A stretch of DNA of 22,183 nucleotides from Bacteroidales bacterium (lineage in GTDB: Bacteria > Bacteroidota > Bacteroidia > Bacteroidales > Bacteroidaceae). Shown here in pieces: positions 1 through 8,022 of the stretch. The first letter of the stretch is position 1, and the number at the start of each line of letters is the position of its first letter. The DNA lies in the NCBI GenBank assembly GCA_004556745.1, contig SFFY01000042.1:1-22183 (forward strand). The letters run 5' to 3'. The notes under the pieces are model-generated. The model was given only the letters and a program-made list of their open reading frames with translations, did no database searches and had not been told where the DNA came from. Both the position numbers and the translations under genes were made by a program.

Positions 1-920
1 TTAATAGGGTGACCAATCGCAGCCATAATACGCTCCGCAATCAGCCAGAGTTTAGGCTGCGGACAAAAATTAAACTCCCAATCAGAAGCCACATCAGTTG
101 CTTCATGCAGATAGTGCTGCATATCATTCTTAGTATGCCAAGGATAAGAAGAATTTCTAAAAGTTATCTCTGAACTATGCGGCAAATAATCTGCATACCT
201 GATTTGTCCTCCGTAACTTGCGAACACGATAAGGTCGCGTTGGTTGAAATCTTTAACTCCGTTAGGGTCATTAGAATTAGGTACATGAACAGGGAGCAAG
301 GCACATTCGTCTAATCCATCGAAACCACTTATTGCATCGCTCCCATTATGGATTAACTCCAAAAGTGAATACGGAAGAGTATTTGCTTTTGCCCATTCAT
401 CTGCTGTTCCTTTGCCTGAATAATCGAATGTTGGGTTAGGGTACTTGTCCTGTCCTAAACCAAAAAAGAACATGTAAAGGTGCTTCCTGTTGTATTCCCA
501 ATTTGGGCACAAAGTCTTGAAAAGTGTATCGTAGGCCCTGCCGAGGTTGAGCTTGAAGACCATAAGGTCGTTGCCGTATTCGTCTTTACATTCCAGTTCG
601 AGGTATTTTCTGCCAGAGACGAATTGCACGGTAGCTTGCAATTCGTCTGCGCTCTTGACGCTCACGAAACCTGCCAGCTGGAATTTCCCCGCAATGAGTT
701 TAGCGGGGAAATTCTTGCCGATGATGTCTTTGAAAGACTGTTCCTTGCGGTGATATGGTGCACCGAGTATTTCTATGTTCGTCTTACAGCCTTTAAGAGG
801 CAGGTTAATTTCCATTGAGTATTCCCCTTTGTCGGAGAAAGTGGGGTTTTCTGCCTTAATCGTAAAACTTGTGTCCTTAGCCATTACGGCATTTCTGCCG
901 TTGATAATAAGTTGTAGCAT
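1..920 (-). CDS. Putative phage tail structural protein downstream of the tape measure gene (partial, runs off left edge)
   Basis: An open frame on the minus strand begins at an ATG at 920-918 and stays open for 306 codons to the window edge, so the C-terminus is missing. The protein starts MLQLIINGRNAVMAKDTS and reads like a soluble beta-rich structural protein, without signal peptide or membrane segment. Its start lies 14 nt after the tape measure stop, so the two are probably co-transcribed. In Bacteroidales prophages the gene after the tape measure usually encodes a distal-tail or baseplate component, which is the basis for the call; I do not recognise a named domain. A second possible start, MAKDTSF, lies 12 codons inside. 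Confidence 0.6.
   Translation of the reverse strand, partial: MLQLIINGRNAVMAKDTSFTIKAENPTFSDKGEYSMEINLPLKGCKTNIEILGAPYHRKEQSFKDIIGKNFPAKLIAGKFQLAGFVSVKSADELQATVQFVSGRKYLELECKDEYGNDLMVFKLNLGRAYDTLFKTLCPNWEYNRKHLYMFFFGLGQDKYPNPTFDYSGKGTADEWAKANTLPYSLLELIHNGSDAISGFDGLDECALLPVHVPNSNDPNGVKDFNQRDLIVFASYGGQIRYADYLPHSSEITFRNSSYPWHTKNDMQHYLHEATDVASDWEFNFCPQPKLWLIAERIMAAIGHPI
681..714. repeat. 12-bp perfect inverted repeat inside the distal tail gene
   Basis: GAATTTCCCCGC (681-692) and GCGGGGAAATTC (703-714) are exact reverse complements around a 10-nt loop. The hairpin lies inside coding sequence and no T-run follows on either strand, so it is not a normal terminator. It may be chance, an mRNA structure or a protein-binding palindrome. 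Confidence 0.6.
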
Positions 921-934
921 ATCTATGAAATAGG

Positions 935-3900
935 TTATCCGTTCAACTTCTTGTACCTGTTCCACTGCTTATCCAGCCCCTGCGGCCCGTCGATAACCAC
1001 GTAGCTTTGCAGGCCCTCGTCGAGCTTCTCATTGAGGCGGCGCAGGGTGTCTGCGGTTTGGTCGCCGCCTTTGATGGTGACGACGGGGGCGGCGGTGTTC
1101 GTGGCTGTCTTCCCAGTGTTTGCCGCCGTGCTGGCAGCTGACTTTGCGGTGAGTTTTGCCGCCATGGCTGCTGCCTGCGGGGCGGTGACGGTGCGGCTCA
1201 CGTCCTCTGGCGTGAGCGAGGCGAGGCGGTTGTTGCGGCGGGCGTTTTCAATGAGATTGACAAACGGCGAGATTGCAGGGTTCTCGATGGCTTGGTGTGG
1301 CAGCACGTATTCGCCTTCGTGTACGATGCCTGCCGGGCGGCGGTAATTGCGTCCGCCAGTGTAACCGCCCTCGTAGAAGCCGGCTGCCTTTTGCGCCTCG
1401 TATTGCTTTTTGATAACAGCTACCTGAATCATACCCGCAGCAGTGGCTGCCGCTGCTGCGGCAGCACCGAGCGCGGGGCCGATAATTGAGATTTTAGCCA
1501 TTGCGCCGTATGCCGCAATGGCGTTGGCGGCGGTGTTGGCGATAGCCATTGCGATGTTCATCTTGAACTCCTTCTCGGCGTATTCAGCCTTGATTTGTGA
1601 GATGCGCTGCTGCTTCTCCTGCTCAAGTTGCTTTTGGAGTTCTTCATTTCCCTCAGCGGCGGCAATGCGTGCATCGTATTCCTGCTGCACCTTCGCCGTT
1701 TCGAGCGAGCAATTAGCTTGCATGAGGCTGCTAACCTGCTGCATCATGTTGCTAATTGCCTGCAACGACTGAATGGCGATGTCGCGTATGGCCGCCCACT
1801 TGTCGCTTTCAAGCTTCTTTGCTTTCTTGGCATAATCCTTTAGATTCTTCCCATCCCTTTCAAGGCTTTTCTTGTTATCCTTTTCGAGTTGCTCTCGTTG
1901 TTCCTTAATTGATTTCAGACCATCTACAGCGTGGGTTACGCTGGTAAAACCGAGGTCGGTGTTTGCGCCGACCGAGGACGATTTTCCCCATTTCGTTTCG
2001 ACATCAACCTCTACTTCTGCCTTAATATTCGCTTTCTTTCTAAGCTCCTCAAAGTGCTTTTTAATGAGTTCGAGCGTTTCAGGAGCAAGCCCGAGTTGTT
2101 CGTTGAACTCTTCAAATAGTTTAATGGCATCTTGCTCATCGCTGTTGATTTGTTGTAGTTCTTTTTGTAGTTTTTTGGCAGGGTCGTCTCCAATCGCCGT
2201 ATCTTTAGCCTGCTCTATTAGAGTGAACAGTTTTTTTATTTTGCCCTCTATCTCTCTGGAGATGTTTTCCTCTTGTGTGCGGCGTTCTTCAAGGAGTTGT
2301 TTTTCATCAGTGCAATACTGATCAACGATGGATAAACGTGTATCATAGTGCTTTTTAAGCGCGGCAGCTGCCTGCTCGTTGTATTGTTTCGTAGTGATAT
2401 TGCCGGCAGAAAGTTGCGCGTCAAGTTTGCGCTTCTCTTCAGAGTAACGCGCATCTTCATCCTTAAGTTTCTGCTGGCGGTAATCGTTGCGAATAGAATT
2501 GCGCTCTTGCTCGTATTTTTTCAGAACATCGTTCTTTTCTTCCTCGGTCAAGCCTGCAATTTTCAGAGAATTGTTTTTGAACTTCTCTGCTGCTTCAAGG
2601 CGTAAGTCGAGCAGGCGGTAATAGTCCTCGCTGCCCTCGTGCCCGCCTTTGGCATAGGCAATGGCGGCATCGCGCCCTGCCTGCTCCATTTCGGCGATGT
2701 ACTTATCAATCTTCTCCTTGCGCTCCTTTGCTTCCTTGCGTTTCTTCTTGTCGTCTTCGAGGCCAGGATCGACTGGTTCGTCTTCGTCTTCTTCTTCCTC
2801 ATCTTCATCTTCTTCGTAAACTGCTTCTGCCATGAGTTCGTTGCCGTAGGCTGCATTGATGGTTTTAATCAAGTCATTCTGCTTGTCTAACATGCTTTGT
2901 AATTCACTCACTTTTTTTTCTGCAGCCTGTATATTCTCATTCCATGCAATTTCTGTTGTTGTATAGATATAATCTACATCAGCATCAACCTGCGACCTAC
3001 CGTGTGCCTTTACTTTTGGACGTTTTTTGTTTTTTTCAGCGGCTTCTGCAGCACGCTTTTTGATATCGGCCAGATCCAGCTCAGCCTGTTGCTTTTGTAA
3101 AGCATAGTCCGCTTTTTTACGCCCGATTTCTTGCAATTTCTCTTTTGCCCCTTCGAGTTCGTATTTACGGACAAGTGCGTTGCAATAGTCCGTAAGTGCT
3201 TTTTCGTTAGCTTCGTATTTACCCGTTGTTACGTCCAATTGTCCGTTATATTCTGGGACAATTTTGTTGAGTTTCTTAATTGCTTTTAACCGTTCTTCCA
3301 TGGAAAGGTATTCATTCTGTGCTGCTCTTTGGAGCAGTTCCAATTTATTCTTTTCCTCTACAACGGCTTCCGCACCGTGTTTCCGAATATCGGCCATTGT
3401 TTTCTCAGTCTCGGATAGCTCTTTCATTTTTTTTATGTTTTGCCAAACAGCTATTCCGAGGGCAACGATGACGGAAATAAGTATACCATAGCCCTTGGCA
3501 AGGCTTGCACCAGCCTTTTCTGCATCTAACCAGAGCCAAGACTGACGTGCCCAGTTGCCTTGCAATTGGGCCAGTCCTATCTTCAAGATAAGGTGAGCGG
3601 CATGTATGGCTTTTACAGTTCCATGATAGGCTTTTGCCATGGTATTTGCAACGGCAACAGCAGCTGCCTCGATTTTGGTAGCAATAGCAGCAGCATTTAC
3701 AGCCACCTTGTAGGCGATGAGCATAGCTGTTAGTGTTCCTATGGTGGTTGCATGTTTTGAAACAAAGGTGATGAGCTGAGATAATATTTTGATGAACGAT
3801 GTGGTTAAGTTCATCATATTAGACGCTAAGGGCATGAGTTTTTCACCAAGTTCGGCTCGCATATCCGCTATGGACTTCTTTGCTTTGTCGAGTTTTGCTC

Positions 3901-5260
3901 GTACGGTGTTGTTTTGTATTTCATACTCTTTCCCGATACTCGTTGCTTCAGAGTAGGCCTGATTTGCGAGCCGTTGCGTCTTCTCAACGTTGCCGATTTT
4001 GTCGGCGATTGTTGAGATTACGTTTATAGCCCGAGTGCCGTCCAGCCCCATCTGCTCGAACATCGGCGCGATTTTCTCGAATCCTCCCTGTGCGCGGAGG
4101 TTGGAGAGGAATGCCTTTACAGCTCCGTTGGCATCTTCTTTGAGCATCCTCGAGAACTCTTTCACGCTGACGCCTGCGAGTTGCGCAAACTTAGCTGGCT
4201 CTGTATACATTTTGTTGAGAAGCTGCGAGAAAGCAGTTGCAGATGTCTCGTCATGCTGCATGTTCTCGTCAAGAACAGCAGCAAAGCCTATGATGTCGGC
4301 CTGCGACATTTTAATTAACTTCGCTACTCCCGATACGCGTGCAGTAAAATCTTCGAGGTAGCCTGCACTTGCTGAGGAGTTTTGCGACACTTCGTTAATG
4401 GCCGATGCCGTGGATAGCATCGCCTGCTTCAGTCCGAGACGCTTGTCTTCCCCAAAGAGCATGGCGAGCTTGCCCACGTTCTTCACTGCGCCGTCGCCGA
4501 GGTCATCGCCGAGGGCGACGTTGATTTTGTCTGCGGCTTCAACGAAGTCGAGAATTTTCTTTTTTGACGTAATGCCAAGCTTTCCTGCGTCACCGGCGAG
4601 TGCGTTAAGCTGTTCGCGCGAGGTGCGGGTATCCATCTTTTTGAGGCTCTCGTTGAGGTCGTCGATAGCTTCTGCAGAAAGCCCAGTGTACTTGCGCACC
4701 TGCGCTTTTGCCTCCTCCATGTCTGCATATGCACTGACTGCCTGCTGCATTATAGAACGCAGCCCGCTGTACATTTGAATGAACGACTGAATGTTCATTA
4801 TAAATCCTACCCACTTTGAGCTCCATTCTGCTATTCTGTCACTCAACGGCTGCTTAGTTACTGCTTTAATTTCTGTGTTCACGTTGGCAAGCTCCTGTTT
4901 TGTCTCGCGAATTGCTAAAGTGAGCGACTCCCATTCATCTGAGCCACGCTCCACCTTACCAGAGTTGAGTTCGCGCTGCAATTCTCGTATCGTGCGCTGT
5001 AACTCGTTAGGTGCAGACTCATCAAGGTTTCTAAGTGCTTTACTCATCACGTTGGCACGGGTCTCGATGCGCTGCATCTCCTTTTCTACCTTACGCATTT
5101 CACGAGTGTAGACCTCGAGCCCCTTTGAGTCGCCGGCGTTAAGTGCTTTTTCTCGCTTCACTTTCAGGTCTTCAAATTTTACTTTGAGTTCTTCGAGCCT
5201 CTTCTTTGCCTGCTCGTTGTTGATGATAAGTTCAATGGTTTTGATGTCTGTGTCTGTCAT
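935..5260 (-). CDS. Phage tail tape measure protein
   Basis: At 1441 residues this is the longest gene of the window, as expected for the protein that sets tail length and is expelled during DNA injection. Residues 1-135 are charged heptad-like coiled coil. A TP901/PhageMin-type core follows at about 170-420 (ADMEEAKAQVRKYTGL and onward). Hydrophobic alanine-rich segments lie near 503-545, 587-607 and 1235-1283. Around residue 820 there is an acidic run of about 13 Asp/Glu. A glycine-rich stretch near 1297-1323 (GGYTGG, then VHEGEYVLPHQ) is typical of Bacteroidales tape measure proteins. The start is at 5260, only 6 nt after a strong hairpin with a T-run, so expression may depend on read-through. 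No G/GT-type frameshifted tail chaperone pair is visible just upstream. Confidence 0.93.
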   Translation of the reverse strand: MTDTDIKTIELIINNEQAKKRLEELKVKFEDLKVKREKALNAGDSKGLEVYTREMRKVEKEMQRIETRANVMSKALRNLDESAPNELQRTIRELQRELNSGKVERGSDEWESLTLAIRETKQELANVNTEIKAVTKQPLSDRIAEWSSKWVGFIMNIQSFIQMYSGLRSIMQQAVSAYADMEEAKAQVRKYTGLSAEAIDDLNESLKKMDTRTSREQLNALAGDAGKLGITSKKKILDFVEAADKINVALGDDLGDGAVKNVGKLAMLFGEDKRLGLKQAMLSTASAINEVSQNSSASAGYLEDFTARVSGVAKLIKMSQADIIGFAAVLDENMQHDETSATAFSQLLNKMYTEPAKFAQLAGVSVKEFSRMLKEDANGAVKAFLSNLRAQGGFEKIAPMFEQMGLDGTRAINVISTIADKIGNVEKTQRLANQAYSEATSIGKEYEIQNNTVRAKLDKAKKSIADMRAELGEKLMPLASNMMNLTTSFIKILSQLITFVSKHATTIGTLTAMLIAYKVAVNAAAIATKIEAAAVAVANTMAKAYHGTVKAIHAAHLILKIGLAQLQGNWARQSWLWLDAEKAGASLAKGYGILISVIVALGIAVWQNIKKMKELSETEKTMADIRKHGAEAVVEEKNKLELLQRAAQNEYLSMEERLKAIKKLNKIVPEYNGQLDVTTGKYEANEKALTDYCNALVRKYELEGAKEKLQEIGRKKADYALQKQQAELDLADIKKRAAEAAEKNKKRPKVKAHGRSQVDADVDYIYTTTEIAWNENIQAAEKKVSELQSMLDKQNDLIKTINAAYGNELMAEAVYEEDEDEEEEDEDEPVDPGLEDDKKKRKEAKERKEKIDKYIAEMEQAGRDAAIAYAKGGHEGSEDYYRLLDLRLEAAEKFKNNSLKIAGLTEEEKNDVLKKYEQERNSIRNDYRQQKLKDEDARYSEEKRKLDAQLSAGNITTKQYNEQAAAALKKHYDTRLSIVDQYCTDEKQLLEERRTQEENISREIEGKIKKLFTLIEQAKDTAIGDDPAKKLQKELQQINSDEQDAIKLFEEFNEQLGLAPETLELIKKHFEELRKKANIKAEVEVDVETKWGKSSSVGANTDLGFTSVTHAVDGLKSIKEQREQLEKDNKKSLERDGKNLKDYAKKAKKLESDKWAAIRDIAIQSLQAISNMMQQVSSLMQANCSLETAKVQQEYDARIAAAEGNEELQKQLEQEKQQRISQIKAEYAEKEFKMNIAMAIANTAANAIAAYGAMAKISIIGPALGAAAAAAATAAGMIQVAVIKKQYEAQKAAGFYEGGYTGGRNYRRPAGIVHEGEYVLPHQAIENPAISPFVNLIENARRNNRLASLTPEDVSRTVTAPQAAAMAAKLTAKSAASTAANTGKTATNTAAPVVTIKGGDQTADTLRRLNEKLDEGLQSYVVIDGPQGLDKQWNRYKKLNG

Positions 5261-5310
5261 AATAAAAACGATGCGCTAATTTTTGTATTTTCCAAAATTA
5301 GCGCATCGTT
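5261..5310 (-). terminator. Rho-independent terminator or attenuator directly before the tape measure gene
   Basis: AACGATGCGCTAATTTT (5267-5283) and AAAATTAGCGCATCGTT (5294-5310) form a perfect 17-bp stem with a 10-nt loop. On the minus strand the stem is followed by TTTATT and then the ATG of the tape measure gene. It lies downstream of the 52-residue gene and could end that transcript or lower expression of the tape measure, which is needed in few copies. The stem is only moderately GC-rich. Confidence 0.65.
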
Positions 5311-5338
5311 ATCCGATAAAAAAAGACAGTAGGTGTGT

Positions 5339-5497
5339 TTATTTCTTTTTCTTCTTCGGCATATAGAAAGGTCGTGGTCCTTCATATCTGTCCGACCATT
5401 TTTCTTTTGGAGGACGATAATTCCCTTTCTCTCCGAATTTGCTTCCTTCATGTACGATTAGGAAAAAAACCACTAAGATAATTAGAATAATAGTCAT
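5339..5497 (-). CDS. Small single-pass membrane protein of 52 residues, moron candidate
   Basis: ATG at 5497 and TAA at 5339-5341 frame a 52-residue protein. Residues 1-17 (MTIILIILVVFFLIVHE) are one hydrophobic helix; the rest is hydrophilic and ends PKKKKK, which suggests a cytoplasmic basic tail. The gene is AT-rich compared with its neighbours. A TATATTTG -7 box lies upstream and a strong hairpin follows 28 nt after the stop, so it has the promoter-ORF-terminator layout of a phage moron. It stands where tail-assembly chaperones are often found, but a membrane helix does not fit that role. Function unknown; superinfection exclusion, another host-modifying role or a holin-like role are possible. 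Confidence 0.65.
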   Translation of the reverse strand: MTIILIILVVFFLIVHEGSKFGEKGNYRPPKEKWSDRYEGPRPFYMPKKKKK

Positions 5498-5520
5498 ATT
5501 GAATTAGTTTTAAGGTACTG

Positions 5521-5528
5521 CAAATATA
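5521..5528 (-). promoter_or_regulatory. Candidate -7 promoter box for the 52-residue gene
   Basis: The minus strand reads TATATTTG, matching the Bacteroidetes -7 consensus TAnnTTTG, 24 nt before the ATG at 5497. No good TTTG -33 element lies 19-21 nt upstream, so the promoter is weak or needs an activator. Confidence 0.4.
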
Positions 5529-5539
5529 CGGAAAAATTT

Positions 5540-5974
5540 TTATCCGCGCTCCCTTTGCGTGAGATTGTCGAAAAGTCCGGCAAATTCCTCGCCAGCCATA
5601 TCGGCGAGTTTGTCTTTGAGCACCATTGTGCTGATGTACCACGACTTGTTGAACCACGGCTTTTTCTGCCTCTTCTTCCCGAGGCGATGTTCATGTCGGT
5701 ATACGGGGTCGAGAAATTCGAGGTCACCGCTGTTGCCGTGGCTGTATCCGTTGCCTACGCCGAGGTCTACGTAGATGCCATATTCGAGGTACTTGAACGA
5801 GAGAGAGCCTCCCGTGTCGGTGATGAGGAAACCGCCCTTTTGCAGGGAGCGGCGCAGGTCACCCGTGGCGTACACTCCGAGCGCGTCCATTCGGTCGCGC
5901 CAAATCTCGATCATCTTGTCATACCAGCCTTGGGTGTACTCTCGCAGGCTTTCGGTCTTCGCGGCGTTACTCAT
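5540..5974 (-). CDS. Putative phage neck/tail-completion protein (HK97 gp10-like position)
   Basis: A 144-residue soluble protein with a pattern seen in Bacteroidales phage neck proteins: GDLRRSLQKGG near residue 38, the aromatic stretch LEYGIYVDLGVGNGY near 63-77, and a basic part (RHEHRLGKKRQKKPWF) near 92-108. It overlaps the end of the 169-residue gene upstream by 8 nt, which suggests translational coupling. Size and place between portal/connector genes and the tape measure gene fit a head-tail joining or tail-completion role. The assignment rests mainly on context. Confidence 0.6.
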   Translation of the reverse strand: MSNAAKTESLREYTQGWYDKMIEIWRDRMDALGVYATGDLRRSLQKGGFLITDTGGSLSFKYLEYGIYVDLGVGNGYSHGNSGDLEFLDPVYRHEHRLGKKRQKKPWFNKSWYISTMVLKDKLADMAGEEFAGLFDNLTQRERG

Positions 5975-6476
5975 CTTCTGCGTTCCATTCCTCCGATTTA
6001 TATTGCAAGTCAGTCGGCTCGTCGATGGCGAGCATGAAGTACAGCCCCGTGCAGCCGTTTAGGAACTGGCCGCCGAGTTCTCGGCTGCGTATCTCGTCAA
6101 CGGCGAGATAGCAGAGCTCGGATTGCAGCCACGATGCGTCCACGATGAAGCGCGAGTGCATCTGCCTGAACAGTTCCCGGCACAGGGAGAGCTTGGCTCG
6201 GTAGTCGTCCTTGCTGCGCGTGTCGTAGCGTGCCAGCAGGAACACGGTAAACACGCGCCGCTTGAACCAGCCTCCCCCGTGGCGGCTCACGCTCTCCTCG
6301 CACACGTCGGCCACGCAGACAAACGCCTTCTGCGTCCGCATCTCGCTGAGCAAACCTTCGAGATAGCCGATGCCCGTGCAGGAGCATGGCGCGAAACCTT
6401 TCTCCTTGGCGAGGCGGTTGCGGCGCACCATATTATATATATATGAGTGGAAATCGAAGAAATTTTTAACGTCCAT
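5967..6476 (-). CDS. Putative tail terminator/completion-type protein
   Basis: A 169-residue protein without signal or membrane segment. It has several cysteines (CSCTG near 32, CVADVC near 54) and a region rich in Arg and aromatic residues (WFKRRVFTVFLLARYDTR). Its start lies 3 nt after the stop of the upstream gene and its end overlaps the downstream gene by 8 nt, so it belongs to the head-tail joining cluster. No named domain is recognised; a tail-terminator role is inferred from position and length. A second in-frame ATG lies at codon 16. Confidence 0.5.
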   Translation of the reverse strand: MDVKNFFDFHSYIYNMVRRNRLAKEKGFAPCSCTGIGYLEGLLSEMRTQKAFVCVADVCEESVSRHGGGWFKRRVFTVFLLARYDTRSKDDYRAKLSLCRELFRQMHSRFIVDASWLQSELCYLAVDEIRSRELGGQFLNGCTGLYFMLAIDEPTDLQYKSEEWNAEDE

Positions 6477-6479
6477 AGG

Positions 6480-7226
6480 TCAATGCTTTTTATAAATCTT
6501 CTCAAGTTCTCGTGCCTCCCGCGCCTTGGCGTTGAGTTCGTCGAGTGCCGTCCATGTGTCCACGTTGAGCACCGTCTGCTCCTTGGTCACATCGCCCGCC
6601 GTGAGTGCCCTTACCTGCGCCAGCATCGCGCCGCGCAGGTCGGCAGGTTCTTCGGCATCAGCCTTGACGGGGCGGTAGAGGTCGGGAAACGCCCGTGCAA
6701 AGAATAGTTTTAGCCCCGTCAGCCAGTGCAGCATGGCGTAGCGCAGCAGGGGCGGAACATTCTTCGGCGACAGTCCGGGATAGAGCAGTGCGGCCATAGG
6801 CAACAACAGCGCGTCATCGGGCTGCGCGATGTATCGCTGCATGTAGTTCTCAATTTGCAGGTAGTGCCCAAAAGGCACGCCGTGCATCTGCGCGTCAACG
6901 GCTTTGCGACCCTGCCACTCGGCGGGGCGTTGCGGCACGTCGGGCGGCTCCTGCATGAAGTCAAGCGACATCGCGCCGAGCAGCAGGTCGCGGCGGGCGA
7001 TGCGGCAGAGGTCGCCGCCTCGCCGCAGGAGCAGCGTGTCGGCATCAGCCTTCACAATGCCCAGTCCTGCGAAACGCAGGAAGGCATATACTTGCGCCCG
7101 CTCTGCCGGCACGCCCATGGCGAGCAGGCCGATGACGTAGAGGAACTGCGTTTCCGTCAGTTCGCTCCATGCCGTGGGCATAGACACCGCGAGCGCATCG
7201 CGCCTATCCGAAGAAGAAGCAGGCAT
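6480..7226 (-). CDS. Phage structural-module protein of unknown function
   Basis: About 248 residues, rich in Ala, Leu and Arg and mostly helical. The frame is open from an ATG at 7286, but that start would overlap the upstream gene by 83 nt. Further ATGs lie at 7244, 7226 and 7181; I take 7226 (MPASSSDRRD) because the overlap is then 23 nt, though 7181 (MPTAWSELTE) is equally possible. The region ELTETQFLYVIGLLAMGV looks like the conserved start of the folded part. It sits between a connector-type gene and the tail-completion cluster, so a connector or chaperone role is plausible. Not recognised as a named family. Confidence 0.55.
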   Translation of the reverse strand: MPASSSDRRDALAVSMPTAWSELTETQFLYVIGLLAMGVPAERAQVYAFLRFAGLGIVKADADTLLLRRGGDLCRIARRDLLLGAMSLDFMQEPPDVPQRPAEWQGRKAVDAQMHGVPFGHYLQIENYMQRYIAQPDDALLLPMAALLYPGLSPKNVPPLLRYAMLHWLTGLKLFFARAFPDLYRPVKADAEEPADLRGAMLAQVRALTAGDVTKEQTVLNVDTWTALDELNAKAREARELEKIYKKH

Positions 7227-8022
7227 CGTCTTTCTTGTTTTCATAGGGCTTGAAATTATCTGCCTGAAACTTGGAGCTTGCGGCATATTCCGGCAAGTCG
7301 TCAGCGTGTCGGTTGAGGAAGTCCTGTATCTGTGCGGCGAGGGTGCGCATGGCGGGCTTGCGGTCGGCTATGACGGCCGCCATGAAGCGGCGGCACATCT
7401 CGCGCAGTACGCTGCGCAGGTCGGGCTCCCCGTCCTCGTCGCATTCGTCCTGATGCTCCAGCAGCCACTGCATCTGCTCCCGCGACACGATACGCGCCGC
7501 TTCCTCGCCTGCCGCCAGCACCTGCGGCAGGAGTGCGTTGTATTCGCGCTCCAACACCTGCCGCCCGTCGGCAGCTGTCACTCCGTAACGGCGCAGCAGC
7601 ATGGGGCACCACAGGAGTGAGGAGCGCAGGCGGCGGCACGCTTCCGTATCGCGCCAAGCCGTGTTGCGGCAGAGGTCCATGAGCAGCAGGTCGCGTGCGT
7701 CGGCTTTCTCCTCGCGCAGGCGTTCCTGCAGCGCGGCCACGCGGTCGCGGCTGGCTGGGGCGAGATTGTTGTTGCTCACCACGGCAAAGCCGTTGTCGGT
7801 CAGCACGAGGTCGAGGTGCGGCAGCGCCTGCCACGCCGCCTGCCGGTAAACGTAGGCTTCAACGAGTGCGTTGCCCGCATAGTCCTCGGGTATCTTGATG
7901 ACGTTGCGTGCCTTGTCGAGATATTGCTGCATATAGGGCAGCACCGCCTCGAAGATGTGCGTCTCCGCGTCGCGGAACGCGGGCACATATTTTTCAAATG
8001 CTTCTTTCGAAAGTGTGATCAT
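7204..8022 (-). CDS. Putative head-tail connector protein (DUF6712-like)
   Basis: A 272-residue, mainly helical soluble protein following the portal gene with the classic 4-nt ATGA overlap, so it is translationally coupled to portal. The N-terminal half (EAFEKYVPAFRDAETHIFEAVLPYM, and YRQAAWQALPHLDLVLTDNGFAVV near 77-100) resembles proteins found after portal in Bacteroidales phages, which I recall as DUF6712; that name needs a search. The middle is very rich in Arg, Glu and Ala. A connector/adaptor role is inferred from position. Confidence 0.5.
   Translation of the reverse strand: MITLSKEAFEKYVPAFRDAETHIFEAVLPYMQQYLDKARNVIKIPEDYAGNALVEAYVYRQAAWQALPHLDLVLTDNGFAVVSNNNLAPASRDRVAALQERLREEKADARDLLLMDLCRNTAWRDTEACRRLRSSLLWCPMLLRRYGVTAADGRQVLEREYNALLPQVLAAGEEAARIVSREQMQWLLEHQDECDEDGEPDLRSVLREMCRRFMAAVIADRKPAMRTLAAQIQDFLNRHADDLPEYAASSKFQADNFKPYENKKDDACFFFG

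Noticed and set aside
5257..5451. 64-codon minus-strand frame whose stop overlaps the tape measure start as ATGA
   Set aside because: It overlaps the 52-residue gene in another frame and reads through the terminator hairpin. The 52-residue protein has a clear membrane helix and basic tail; the ATGA overlap follows from the ATGACA start itself.
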